From Halocatena marina (GTDB lineage: Archaea; Halobacteriota; Halobacteria; Halobacteriales; Haloarculaceae): DNA of 64,000 nucleotides. A model generated the notes under the pieces. It was not told where the DNA came from, made no database searches, and worked only from the letters and a program-made list of their open reading frames with translations. The translations under genes were made by a program, and so were the position numbers. This document shows, in pieces, positions 17,676 to 26,152 of this stretch (position 1 is its first letter; each line of letters begins with the position of its first letter). Where the stretch lies: NCBI RefSeq assembly GCF_025913575.1, contig NZ_CP109785.1, forward strand, positions 2,666,001-2,730,000, given 5' to 3'.

Positions 17676-18058
17676 GTCTCTCGTACAGCGAGTGGACAGA
17701 GGGACTTCGCACGGGTGCGCTCCTCGGAGTCTCGTGTTCTGATTGTACGACAACGTACGGGACGCCGGTTTCGGTCTGTCACGACTGCGGCGGTCGTTCG
17801 CTCCAATCGGTCGAACTGCCAGACGAAGGCATACTCCACTCGATAACACGAATTGCTGTTCCGCCAGTCGGCTTCGATGGTTCGTACTACGTTGGTATCG
17901 TCGAAGTGGAGAACGACCGCAACCGTGCCCGTCTTGCGGCACGGATCGAGAGCGACGAAGAACCCGAGATTGGAACGACAGTGGTGCTCACAGACGTTAT
18001 TGAAGAAGACCCAAGCGGGTACGTAGCACCAGTGTTTGAAACGAGAGACGAACGCTAA
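17672..18058 (+). CDS. DUF35 zinc ribbon-OB-fold protein, thiolase partner
   Basis: A 128-residue protein. An N-terminal rubredoxin-like zinc ribbon has CSDC and CHDCGG (about residues 22-40), followed by an OB-fold (about 48-120). The DUF35 fold scaffolds acetoacetyl-CoA thiolase and HMG-CoA synthase in archaea. I start at the ATG overlapping the thiolase TGA. Its stop abuts, tail to tail, the stop of the metalloprotease gene. Confidence 0.92.
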   Translation: MSLSYSEWTEGLRTGALLGVSCSDCTTTYGTPVSVCHDCGGRSLQSVELPDEGILHSITRIAVPPVGFDGSYYVGIVEVENDRNRARLAARIESDEEPEIGTTVVLTDVIEEDPSGYVAPVFETRDER

Positions 18059-19015
18059 TCAGACGCCCATCCGGGCAAGCCATTTTTCGGCGTCGTCGAG
18101 TTCGCTATCGGTCGGGAGATTCTCTTTGCGTTCCCAGACGAGCGATGCGGTCTGTAGATCTTCTGCGTCAGCGACTGCATCGAAGAAATCCTTACCGCGC
18201 TCGTACTGCCGGCGTTTGCGACCGAGACCGAGCAAATGCCGCATGAGCTGCGTGAGCGGGTTCCCACCGCGACGACGCTCTTCGAGTTTCCTTCGGAGAT
18301 CGTCATACTCGTCGTCGAACGTCCGGTCCATCAGCAGTTCAGCGTATCCCTCGACGGCCGTCATAGTGACGTCGACCTGTTTGAAATCAGCCCGGTCGAA
18401 ACGCCCGGACGAGAGGTCGTCTACAACGTCTTCGAGACAGTCTTCGAGATGGTTAGCGAGCCACGGAGCACTCCCGAATTCAGCGGCGTGGGTGACTTCG
18501 TGAAACGCGATCCAGCGTCTGAACCGTGGCAGATCCACAGCCAGACGATCGGCAACGCGCTCGATGTTCGGGTTGACAAAGTACAATGCGTGGGCGTTAC
18601 CCGTGTCAGGTGAGAGGAGAAGCGGATCGTACTGCCCAAGAACGTTGTTCGCAAGAAAGCTGATCGAAATCGCCATTGACCCCGTGTTGACTGACCGGAC
18701 GACGCCTGGAAGAAACTCGACACCAGTATCTAGGTCGGCGAGAATACGCTCGAACGTCTCGATATTCGCATCGATCCAATGGTGCCGGTGTTGGACTTCG
18801 ATCGTCTCCGGAAGGTCGAAATCGAGACCACCGACCGAACGGATCCGATCGCGGGCAGCACGAACGTCAGACTGATAGGACTCGACTTCGTCCGACGACA
18901 GATCGAGATCACCCGGAGCCGTCGCCGCTTTTGCAGACTCGGCCACCGCCGCCCAGTCAACTGGACCGGCACCTGACGCATCCGCGACGGCCCTGACAGC
19001 GCGGTAGAAATTCAT
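18059..19015 (-). CDS. zincin-like metalloprotease (DUF2342 / F420-associated family)
   Basis: A 318-residue soluble protein with a complete HExxH motif, FHEVTHAAEFG (His at about residues 172 and 176), and a downstream Glu in AVEGYAELLMD that could be the third ligand. The N-terminal helical region and the FLPGVVRSVNTG and YFVNPN segments match the zincin_2 family, often labelled coenzyme F420 biosynthesis-associated, though the activity is unproven. The C-terminus contains RKRRQYERGKDFFDAVADAE. I prefer the ATG at 19015 to the upstream alternative start. Confidence 0.85.
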   Translation of the reverse strand: MNFYRAVRAVADASGAGPVDWAAVAESAKAATAPGDLDLSSDEVESYQSDVRAARDRIRSVGGLDFDLPETIEVQHRHHWIDANIETFERILADLDTGVEFLPGVVRSVNTGSMAISISFLANNVLGQYDPLLLSPDTGNAHALYFVNPNIERVADRLAVDLPRFRRWIAFHEVTHAAEFGSAPWLANHLEDCLEDVVDDLSSGRFDRADFKQVDVTMTAVEGYAELLMDRTFDDEYDDLRRKLEERRRGGNPLTQLMRHLLGLGRKRRQYERGKDFFDAVADAEDLQTASLVWERKENLPTDSELDDAEKWLARMGV

Positions 19016-19333
19016 GGTAGCTATACTAGACGAGAGCACTATGCAAAGGCCTTCCGACTACGCAAAAATGCTGGAAAATAATGTTCTGAGCGCTCAATAG
19101 AGCAACACAGTCATTGTGGGATAGAACGTCACCAGTGCCATCCTGCTGTACTCACGGAGGAGTCCGAGCACAGTTGAAGAACATTGGATGAAGACACGTG
19201 CCGGTCACACTTTGTTCTCGGCATCGATCAGAGAGATGCTGGTTCACGATTTATTGCTACTCGTGCTCCAAGACGTTCCGAGCAGTGACATATCGAGTGA
19301 AGCTTAAAGAGCGAGTGTGAGGGGAGTTGTCGT
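19016..19333. other. intergenic, divergent promoter region
   Basis: About 320 bases between divergent genes. A TATA-like CTTAAAGA at 19303-19310 sits 27 bases before the acetyltransferase ATG. I see no gene, repeat or RNA in the rest. Confidence 0.5.
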
Positions 19334-19801
19334 ATGGAACTCATCAAAGCCACCGCTGAAGATCTTGATGCACTCGTCGACCGCTGGTACACGCTCGCAC
19401 GCTCGATGGAGGCGTACGACGAACTGAACGAACTCGTCTATGCGGACGTTGACGAAGTTCCCGACGACGGCTTTCGGGACCATCTTGACGACGAGAACGT
19501 CACAGACTACCTCATCGTCAACGAGAGTGAGCCGATCGGCTTTGTCACACTCAGGAAGGGTCATCACGCATCTAGGCAGTACTCGCAGTATCTCCGCATC
19601 GTGAACCTCGCTATCGACGAAGGCTATCAGAGCCGGGGACACGGCACAGAAGTCGTCGAGCGTGTAAAAGCGATGGCTCGTGAGCAGGGGTGTGACCATC
19701 TCACGGTCTCCTGTGAGTGGGAGAACGAGAGTGCACGCCGATTCTACCGCGAGACGGGCTTCCAGCCAAAGCAGGTCGACTACGCACAGTCACTTGAGTA
19801 G
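19334..19801 (+). CDS. GNAT family N-acetyltransferase
   Basis: A 155-residue acetyltransferase. After an N-terminal helical region come the strand LIVNESEPIGFVTLRKG (about residues 58-74), the strand YLRIVNLAIDEGYQSRGHGTEVVERV carrying motif A with its CoA loop QSRGHGTE, and the closing NESARRFYRETGF (about 135-147). The substrate is unknown. ATG start with a TATA-like box at the leaderless spacing; flanked by non-coding DNA on both sides. Confidence 0.9.
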   Translation: MELIKATAEDLDALVDRWYTLARSMEAYDELNELVYADVDEVPDDGFRDHLDDENVTDYLIVNESEPIGFVTLRKGHHASRQYSQYLRIVNLAIDEGYQSRGHGTEVVERVKAMAREQGCDHLTVSCEWENESARRFYRETGFQPKQVDYAQSLE

Positions 19802-19984
19802 GCATCGACAGAGTTGTTTCAATTTTTCCAGACAATATTAGATTGCAACCATTCAGTTAGCCGTTTACGAGAGCTCGTCTGTGGATGAATCGAGCGGGCC
19901 GATCAGACTAGTCGAATAGCGGTAAGTCGAAAATACAAGCGACAGATGAAAACCATCGGAGAATGAAGAGAGTCGATCAAGAAT

Positions 19985-20380
19985 TCAGACGCTTGCTCCA
20001 GTCGGAGACGGTTCGGTGTTCTTCCATCGTCTCATGAGGACGGTCAGCACCACGAGAAAGGAGAGACCGATGATCGCTCGGATTCCGCCACGATCCTCAC
20101 CCTCGCTGGAATCCGTTTCGGCATCCGTATCAATCACTAGTTCAGCATCTTCGTCATCGTCTTCATCTTCGTCTCCGTCCCCTCCGAACGTTCGCTTGAG
20201 GAGGACGATCAGAGCGAGCAGTGTGAGCAGGAGAACTCCGCCGAGTCCGGCGATGAGTTTCATGCTCGGGCCTGATGATTCTGTTTCAGTTGGTGCCCCA
20301 TCGGACCGTGCGCGACCGCCAAACGGCGCGTTGAATGTCGAGTCGTCGATTTCCATCCTGAAAACAGTGATATCAACCAT
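19985..20380 (-). CDS. acidic two-helix membrane protein, unknown
   Basis: About 131 residues when started at the ATG at 20380: one helix at about 41-60 (LIAGLGGVLLLTLLALIVLL), an acidic linker of some 35 residues dominated by Asp/Glu, and a second helix (AIIGLSFLVVLTVLMRRW). The longer frame to 20470 is less likely, because a TATA-like TTTCTATAG lies 27 bases upstream of this ATG. Function unknown; an acidic stretch between helices is a halophile trait. Confidence 0.6.
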   Translation of the reverse strand: MVDITVFRMEIDDSTFNAPFGGRARSDGAPTETESSGPSMKLIAGLGGVLLLTLLALIVLLKRTFGGDGDEDEDDDEDAELVIDTDAETDSSEGEDRGGIRAIIGLSFLVVLTVLMRRWKNTEPSPTGASV

Positions 20381-20402
20381 ACCAATAGTTGGTGCGGTAC
20401 GA

Positions 20403-20411
20403 CTATAGAAA
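20403..20411 (-). promoter_or_regulatory. TATA-like box of the 19985-20380 gene
   Basis: TTTCTATAG on the minus strand, centred 27 bases before the ATG at 20380; supports that start. Confidence 0.4.
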
Positions 20412-20481
20412 TTTGCCTGCACATCGCACTGCTTGAAGAAAGTATCGTGGTGTTCATCTTCGTACGTCACGACGCTTTCGC

Positions 20482-21534
20482 ATGAACGAGCGACAGCGGA
20501 CGTTTCTCGATGATTTATTGCAGACTGCGTCTCCGTCTGGGTTCGAGCACGCTGGCCAGCGTGTTTGGGTGGAGTACGTCGAGCAGTTTGCAGACGATGT
20601 TCGGATGGACGCGTACGGAAATGCGGTTGCAGTCTATCAAGGAGGAGCCAGCAACGTAGAGATTGCGTTCGCTGGTCACGCTGACGAAATCGGATTCATG
20701 ATCCGTGACATTACCGACGACGGATTCTTGAAGCTCACAAGTGTCGGTGGGTCGGATAAAACCGTTTCCAGAGGTCAACACGTCACTGTTCACGCCGATA
20801 CGCCTGTCCATGGTGTCATCGGGCAGACGGCGATTCACCTGCGAGATTCTGACGAAGCGGCTGTCGCAGATATCAGCGAACAGCACGTCGATATTGGGGT
20901 TGACTCACGAGAGATGGCCGAGGAACTCGTCGAAATCGGCGACCCGATTACGTTTACAAATGAAACTGCTTCGTTGCAAGGAACGCGGCTGTCGGCTCGT
21001 GGGATGGACAACCGTATCGGTGTGTGGGCGGCCGCAGAAGGCCTGCGACGGGCAGCAGAGCGCAACGCAGACGCGACAATATACGCTGTTTCGACCGTAC
21101 AAGAGGAAATCGGTCTGCAAGGCGCACAGATGGTCGGATTCGGACTGACACCAGATATGTTCATCGTCATTGACGTCACGCACGCGACTGACTCTCCTGG
21201 AATACCGGGGGAGAAGCACAACAGCGTCGAACTCGGGGAGGGACCTGTGATCGCCCGTGGAAGCGCGAACCATCCACAACTCGTCGATACCGTCAGACGC
21301 ATCGCCGCAGGAGAGGGAATCGACGTGCAACTCCAAGCCGCCAGTAGCTCGACCGGTACGGACGCAGACGCCTTCTACACCTCCCGTAGCGGTGTTCCGT
21401 CGCTAAGTATCGGGCTGCCTAACCGGTATATGCATACCCCGGTCGAAGTCATCGACACTGACGATCTCGATGTGCTTGCAGATCTCCTTGGGATCGTTGG
21501 AGCCGAAGCAGATGGGTTCGAACTTCGACCATGA
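20482..21534 (+). CDS. M42 family metallopeptidase (TET-like aminopeptidase)
   Basis: A 350-residue di-metal aminopeptidase. Metal and catalytic residues are visible: His/Asp in AFAGHADEIGFMI (about residues 68-80), Asp in ARGMDNRIGVWAAAEG (about 173-188), Glu pair in TVQEEIGLQGAQ (about 207-218), DVTHATDSPG and the terminal His in YMHTPVEVIDTDDL. M42 enzymes form large tetrahedral or barrel complexes that trim peptides left by the proteasome. No signal peptide, so cytoplasmic. ATG start; monocistronic. Confidence 0.94.
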   Translation: MNERQRTFLDDLLQTASPSGFEHAGQRVWVEYVEQFADDVRMDAYGNAVAVYQGGASNVEIAFAGHADEIGFMIRDITDDGFLKLTSVGGSDKTVSRGQHVTVHADTPVHGVIGQTAIHLRDSDEAAVADISEQHVDIGVDSREMAEELVEIGDPITFTNETASLQGTRLSARGMDNRIGVWAAAEGLRRAAERNADATIYAVSTVQEEIGLQGAQMVGFGLTPDMFIVIDVTHATDSPGIPGEKHNSVELGEGPVIARGSANHPQLVDTVRRIAAGEGIDVQLQAASSSTGTDADAFYTSRSGVPSLSIGLPNRYMHTPVEVIDTDDLDVLADLLGIVGAEADGFELRP

Positions 21535-21594
21535 GTGGCAGATCACGATTGGTAGAACAACACACACCATCTCCTGATCGATCGTACCCGGTGC

Positions 21595-21602
21595 GCTTAA
21601 GA
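21595..21602 (+). promoter_or_regulatory. TATA-like box of the LSm-L37e-purF operon
   Basis: GCTTAAGA centred about 27 bases upstream of the second of two nearby ATGs (21626), favouring that as the leaderless start of the LSm gene. Confidence 0.45.
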
Positions 21603-21625
21603 CACAGGAACGAGGGAAAATGAAT

Positions 21626-21811
21626 ATGGCTGGCCGACCGCTTGATGTGCTGGAAGAATCACTCGGGACTGTGGTGACGATTAATCTGAAAGGTGGGGAA
21701 GTGTACACTGGTGAACTAGCCGGATACGACCAGCACATGAACCTCGTCATCGAAGAGGACGAAGACACAACCGTTATACGCGGTGATAACGTCGTTTCAA
21801 TCAACCCATGA
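21626..21811 (+). CDS. LSm (Sm-like archaeal) RNA-binding protein
   Basis: A 61-residue Sm-fold protein. The Sm1 motif [20 protein letters not shown] (about residues 12-31) with DQHMNLVIE and the Sm2 motif [14 protein letters not shown] (about 48-61) are both complete, so it should form the RNA-binding ring. An ATG six bases earlier (21620) is the alternative start. The stop overlaps the L37e ATG by four bases; LSm next to L37e is a conserved archaeal pairing. Confidence 0.93.
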   Translation: MAGRPLDVLEESLGTVVTINLKGGEVYTGELAGYDQHMNLVIEEDEDTTVIRGDNVVSINP

Positions 21812-21981
21812 CTGGAGCGGGAACCCCGAGCCAGGGAAAGAAGAATAAGACGACGCACGTGAAGTGTCGAAGATGTGGGAAGAAGTCGTACCACGTTAAG
21901 AAGAAAGTGTGTTCGGCGTGCGGGTTTGGAAAATCTGCCAAGCGTCGCGAGTACGCGTGGCAATCCAAGGCTGGCGAATAA
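21808..21981 (+). CDS. rpl37e: 50S ribosomal protein L37e
   Basis: A 57-residue basic protein that I translated directly: [17 protein letters not shown], then the zinc finger CRRC (residues 20-23) and CSAC (35-38), then [19 protein letters not shown]. This is the complete L37e pattern. It binds 23S rRNA in the large subunit. Four-base overlap with the LSm stop upstream, and its TAA shares a base with the purF ATG (TAATG), so the three genes are tightly coupled. Confidence 0.95.
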   Translation: MTGAGTPSQGKKNKTTHVKCRRCGKKSYHVKKKVCSACGFGKSAKRREYAWQSKAGE

Positions 21982-23411
21982 TGCACGAAAAATGCGGTGT
22001 TACCGGACTTTCACTTGTTGATCGGGACGCCGCTCGCCCAATTTATTACGCACTGTACGCTCTTCAGCATCGCGGTCAGGAATCGGCGGGGATCGTTACA
22101 CACGATGGCTTTCAGCAGTACGATCACGTCGAGATGGGACTTGTTGGCGATGCTTTCACCGAGGAAGATCTCGATGGACTGCATGGAAGCGTTGGTATCG
22201 GACACGTTCGGTATCCGACGTCTGGAAGCGTCGACGCGTGCTGTGCACAGCCATTTTCAGTGTCGTTCAAGAGTGGATCACTCGGTCTCTCGCACAACGG
22301 CAATCTCATTAATGCAAACGAAGTTCGAGATGAGCTTGCCGGGCAAGGACACGCATTCACGTCCGATGGAGATACCGAAGTTATCGCACACGATCTCGCG
22401 CGGAATCTCTTAGACGGCGACCTCATCCACGCTGTTAAGAAGACGATGAACAGACTCCACGGATCGTACTCGCTGACGATTATGCACGATGATATCGTCG
22501 TTGGCGTCCGCGATCCGGAGGGGAATCGGCCACTCTGTCTCGGCAAGCTCGAAGATGGATACGTGCTGACGAGCGAAAGTTCCGCCATCGACACGCTTGA
22601 TGGCGAACTAATCCGTGATGTTCGTCCTGGTGAACTGATCCGGCTCGAACCCGACGGGACGGGATACGAGTCGTACCAGCTCAGTGAGCGCGAGAACAGC
22701 GCCCACTGTTTCTTCGAACACGTCTATTTCGCCCGTCCTGATTCGGTCATTGATGGCACGTTGGTTTACGAGAGCCGTCGTGAACTGGGTCGTCAACTCT
22801 GGGAAGAATCCGGTGTCGAGACGGACGTCGTGATGCCTGTTCCGGACTCTGGCCGGGCGTTTGCGAGCGGATACGCTGAGGTCGCATCGGGTGTTGAATT
22901 CGCCGAAGGCCTGATGAAAAACCGCTATGTTGGCCGGACGTTCATCATGCCCACACAGGATGCTCGAGAGCAGGCAGTGCGCTTGAAACTCAATCCAATC
23001 AAAAGTACTGTCGAAGGAAAGACGGTTACGCTCATCGATGACAGTATCGTCCGTGGGACCACCTCGACGCAGCTGGTTGATCTCCTGCGAGGGGCTGGTG
23101 CCGAAGAGGTACACATGCGTATCGGTGCACCGCCGATTATCGCCCCCTGCTACATGGGGATCGATATGGCGAGCCGTTCGGAACTCATCGCGGCAAACCG
23201 GGATGTCGAAGAGATCCGCGAAGTGATCGGTGCAGATAGTCTCGCGTATCTCTCGATCGACGCCGTTGCGCAGGCACTCGATATCTCGAAGGACGATCTT
23301 TGTCTTGGCTGTGTCACGGGAGCGTATCCGTACGATATCCCTGACGAACCGACCGATCGGGACGTAACTCGTCCGGGAATCGGAGACGAATCGGTCCCAG
23401 CAGCCGATTGA
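21981..23411 (+). CDS. purF: amidophosphoribosyltransferase
   Basis: A 476-residue enzyme for the first committed step of purine synthesis (PRPP + Gln to phosphoribosylamine). A four-residue propeptide precedes the nucleophile Cys5 ([10 protein letters not shown]). The N-terminal Ntn glutaminase has LQHRGQESAG, and the PRPP loop VTLIDDSIVRGTTSTQ (about 350) marks the transferase domain. Cysteines in HCFFEHVYFARPDS, APCYMGID and DLCLGCVTG match those that hold the 4Fe-4S cluster in the Bacillus-type enzyme. The start overlaps the L37e stop; the longer frame upstream covers L37e and is rejected. Confidence 0.95.
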   Translation: MHEKCGVTGLSLVDRDAARPIYYALYALQHRGQESAGIVTHDGFQQYDHVEMGLVGDAFTEEDLDGLHGSVGIGHVRYPTSGSVDACCAQPFSVSFKSGSLGLSHNGNLINANEVRDELAGQGHAFTSDGDTEVIAHDLARNLLDGDLIHAVKKTMNRLHGSYSLTIMHDDIVVGVRDPEGNRPLCLGKLEDGYVLTSESSAIDTLDGELIRDVRPGELIRLEPDGTGYESYQLSERENSAHCFFEHVYFARPDSVIDGTLVYESRRELGRQLWEESGVETDVVMPVPDSGRAFASGYAEVASGVEFAEGLMKNRYVGRTFIMPTQDAREQAVRLKLNPIKSTVEGKTVTLIDDSIVRGTTSTQLVDLLRGAGAEEVHMRIGAPPIIAPCYMGIDMASRSELIAANRDVEEIREVIGADSLAYLSIDAVAQALDISKDDLCLGCVTGAYPYDIPDEPTDRDVTRPGIGDESVPAAD

Positions 23412-23478
23412 TCACAGAAGTATATTGTGATACTTCTGGAAAGAAAATCGTAGGGATTGACTTGAAACACCCAGAAAA

Positions 23479-24006
23479 ATGATGTACGAGGGACGTTCAT
23501 GGCCGACTGTGCCATTTACGCCCTTCCACTTTGGTCCCGGACTCTTGGTTGGCGTTCCGCTCAGACGACGCCTTGACCCCGTGACGTTTCTCGTTGCGAA
23601 CGTGCTGGTTGACGTGCGAGCGACGCTCGTTTTCTTCAATATACGCTCTGGTCCATTACACGGGCCACTTCACACGTATCTTGGCGCCCTCGGACTCGCT
23701 GTTATTCTTACAGGGAGTGTTCTCGTGGTTACACAGAGGATTCCAAACACCACTCAGTGGACTGGATACCGGCCAGCATCGGTGACAGCCGTCGCGCTGG
23801 CAAGCGTCGCAGGAACGTGGCTCCACGTTACACTCGATGCGATCCTGTACTCCGACATGCAACCGCTCTATCCCGTCCTCGGAAATCCGCTGTACGGCCT
23901 TACAGGAACACTCACTATCTACGGCGCGTGTACGCTTGCACTCTTTCTCGGAGCGATTGCGAGCGTCCCACCCCTCTGGAGACGGTGGCGAGCGAGCAGT
24001 GCGTAA
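23479..24006 (+). CDS. membrane-bound metal-dependent hydrolase-like protein
   Basis: A 175-residue membrane protein of the YdjM/YbcI-like metal-dependent hydrolase superfamily: VPFTPFHFGPGLLVG near the N-terminus, LVDVRATLVFF, GPLHGPLHTYLGA (about residues 58-70) and GTWLHVTLDAILY (about 112-124) supply the conserved His and Asp residues. Four helices are likely. Homologues begin with PFTPFH, so the in-frame GTG at 23509 may be the true start. Function unproven. Confidence 0.8.
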   Translation: MMYEGRSWPTVPFTPFHFGPGLLVGVPLRRRLDPVTFLVANVLVDVRATLVFFNIRSGPLHGPLHTYLGALGLAVILTGSVLVVTQRIPNTTQWTGYRPASVTAVALASVAGTWLHVTLDAILYSDMQPLYPVLGNPLYGLTGTLTIYGACTLALFLGAIASVPPLWRRWRASSA

Positions 24007-24401
24007 CGCGATTGACTAATTCCCCTAAAGCGCCGACCGAGACAGCACGAAGCCGTAAGCCGAGCTATTGGTACTTGAAATCTCATCAGTCCCACAACGA
24101 ATGAGAGAATTACGGCAAACATGTCCCTTGGAATGATTGAGACATCTTCCAAACCATACTTATATTGCCACTATTTACAGTGCATAAACATATTCTCAGA
24201 TACACATATGATGTCGGAAATAAACTGTTGCGAAGTGAGGTCGTGGAGACCGAGGGTATGGAGAGCGCGCGAGGCCGGCGATAGCGAGGTCAACGGTTAT
24301 ACTAGTGACACAGCGACACAAAGTATGAAAATTTTACTTTGCCAATAATTATATTTGCGTTTTATTGTAACTAAATTGTGTGATTAATCGGTTTGTTCGA
24401 C
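24007..24401. other. AT-rich intergenic region
   Basis: Almost 400 bases with several AT-rich patches (around 24150-24200 and 24320-24380). An open frame at 24121-24348 has cysteine- and basic-rich composition unlike halophile proteins. I see promoter-like A/T runs before the Nudix-like gene but no convincing gene, repeat or RNA. Confidence 0.4.
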
Positions 24402-24929
24402 ATGGATCTACAAGACTTATACCACAGTAGAAAGCTAACGAAGGTCATGGAGACCGGTCGGTCACAAGAACGAGTAACCTCGGCATTGAGCACACTCAAC
24501 GCCGTGTATGACTCGTTTTCCGTCCACCAGACGTCGATGAGTGTTGACCGGGACACGTACGAACATGTTGCTCAACACTGTGAACGCGGTGTCATTGAGG
24601 CCGATGTCAAGGTCCGTCACGACAAAGGGGTTCTCGTTCTCGAAACAGACGGCGTCAGACGGATGCCTCACGGGCCTATTGAAGCCGGCGACGAATCGAT
24701 CGAGGCTGGTGCCCGGCGTCTTGTGAAGGATCTCACCGGCGTCACGTGTGACATCATCGATCTCGCGAGCGCCAACATCGTTGGCATCCACGATACATCG
24801 GGTCCGGACCGGGAGCCGGTGTATCGTCTTTCTGCGCTGTTCGAGGCGATCTACAAGACTGGTGAACTCGACGAGTGTGCCACGTGGCACACAACGAAGC
24901 CTCCGTTAGTCACTCATTGTGAACGATAA
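24402..24929 (+). CDS. degenerate Nudix-like protein
   Basis: A 175-residue soluble protein. Its second half resembles a Nudix hydrolase: GVLVLETDGVRRMPHG, then the box region GPIEAGDESIEAGARRLVKD (residues 91-110) and TGV. In a working box the four conserved glutamates bind Mg; here the equivalents at 97, 106, 109 and 110 are Asp, Arg, Lys and Asp, so hydrolysis is doubtful. The N-terminal half (about 1-60) is helical and unrecognised. I use ATG 24402; a TTG nine bases earlier is possible. Its stop abuts the egsA stop, tail to tail. Confidence 0.65.
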   Translation: MDLQDLYHSRKLTKVMETGRSQERVTSALSTLNAVYDSFSVHQTSMSVDRDTYEHVAQHCERGVIEADVKVRHDKGVLVLETDGVRRMPHGPIEAGDESIEAGARRLVKDLTGVTCDIIDLASANIVGIHDTSGPDREPVYRLSALFEAIYKTGELDECATWHTTKPPLVTHCER

Positions 24930-25979
24930 CTAGATGACGCCCGTTGCGATTGCGGCTTCTCGGGCTGCTGCTTCACTGACGCCGTTTCCGAGGATGGTGT
25001 ACCGATCTCGAATTTCGTGAGCCGTCGTCATCGCTTCGAGTAGATCTTCGGTCGTGTGACCGAGCGCTTCGGCGGTGGTCGGTGCGCCGATGCTCGCAAG
25101 TGCGTCACGAACAGCGCGCCATTCCCCATCCTGGCCCGAGTGGAGGTACTCCGTGGTGATGCTTGCAACACCGACCTGATGTCCGTGCAGAGCCGTCTCG
25201 GGAGCGATGCGGTCGAGTTGATGGGAGATGAGATGCTCTGCGCCGCTCGCCGGACGCGAAGAGTCGGCAATACTCATCGCAACACCCGACGACACGAGCG
25301 CTTTCATCACGATCCATGCCGACTCTTCGAGACCCTTCTTGATCGAATCCGCATTTCCAACGAGCATCTCGGCGGTCATACGCGAAAGCGCGCCTGCGTA
25401 TTCGGAGTATTCGACGTTCTTCAGTCGGTGAGCGAGCTGCCAGTCTCTGACAGCGGTGTGATTGCTGATGATGTCTGCACAGCCAGCAGTAATGAACCGC
25501 CACGGTGCACTGGCGATGATAGTCGTATCAGCGATCACCACCAGTGGAGGATCAGCGGCGACGCTGTGTCGTGTATCACCTTGTGGAATCGACCCACGAC
25601 CGCTGACGATACCGTCGTGGCTCGCTGTCGTTGGAATTGAGACGAACCCGACACCGATATCATCAGCCGCCATTTTGGCGACATCGATGACAGTTCCTCC
25701 ACCGACACCAAGAAGAAAATCGACCGATTCGGTCTCCGCCCGATCGATGACGCGCTCGACAGACGCGAATTTCGCTTCGTCGATGAGTTCTATCGGTGGA
25801 TCGTATTCGAGCTGCTTTGCGATTCGCTCTGCTGCGATCGTTTTCGGCGTCGAGCTCGTCACAATGAGTGGCACACCGTCGAGATGAAGATCAGAGAGTG
25901 CTGTTGCCGTCTCCTCAATGACACCGTGACCGATAACGACGTTGCGCGGCAGGCGAATCCAAGCGCGCTTATCGAACAT
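24930..25979 (-). CDS. egsA: sn-glycerol-1-phosphate dehydrogenase
   Basis: A 349-residue NAD(P)-dependent enzyme reducing dihydroxyacetone phosphate to sn-glycerol 1-phosphate, the backbone of archaeal membrane lipids. The dinucleotide loop is LLGVGGGTVIDVAKMAA (about residues 89-105), TTASHDGIVSGRGSI follows, and zinc ligands lie in CADIISNHTA (Asp), SGAEHLISHQLD (His) and LHGHQVGVAS (His). Normal length. ATG start; the neighbouring upstream gene rlmE is divergent. Confidence 0.96.
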   Translation of the reverse strand: MFDKRAWIRLPRNVVIGHGVIEETATALSDLHLDGVPLIVTSSTPKTIAAERIAKQLEYDPPIELIDEAKFASVERVIDRAETESVDFLLGVGGGTVIDVAKMAADDIGVGFVSIPTTASHDGIVSGRGSIPQGDTRHSVAADPPLVVIADTTIIASAPWRFITAGCADIISNHTAVRDWQLAHRLKNVEYSEYAGALSRMTAEMLVGNADSIKKGLEESAWIVMKALVSSGVAMSIADSSRPASGAEHLISHQLDRIAPETALHGHQVGVASITTEYLHSGQDGEWRAVRDALASIGAPTTAEALGHTTEDLLEAMTTAHEIRDRYTILGNGVSEAAAREAAIATGVI

Positions 25980-26152
25980 ACAGACGCGAGTCCTTCAGCG
26001 GATATATACTGTCGGTTACGTGTTCACGAACGTACCGAGTCGGCAGCTGATACGGATCGCCAGTCCCATCATGGTTGTAGTATGACCGTCGCTGCTCACA
26101 GGCCGACAAACAAAGGGCGTATCAGACTCGATGATGTACGAATAGCAATCAA

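Noticed and set aside
24121..24348. 75-residue plus-strand frame in the AT-rich spacer
   Set aside because: Cysteine- and aromatic-rich, basic; unlike proteins of this organism and no homologue recognised.
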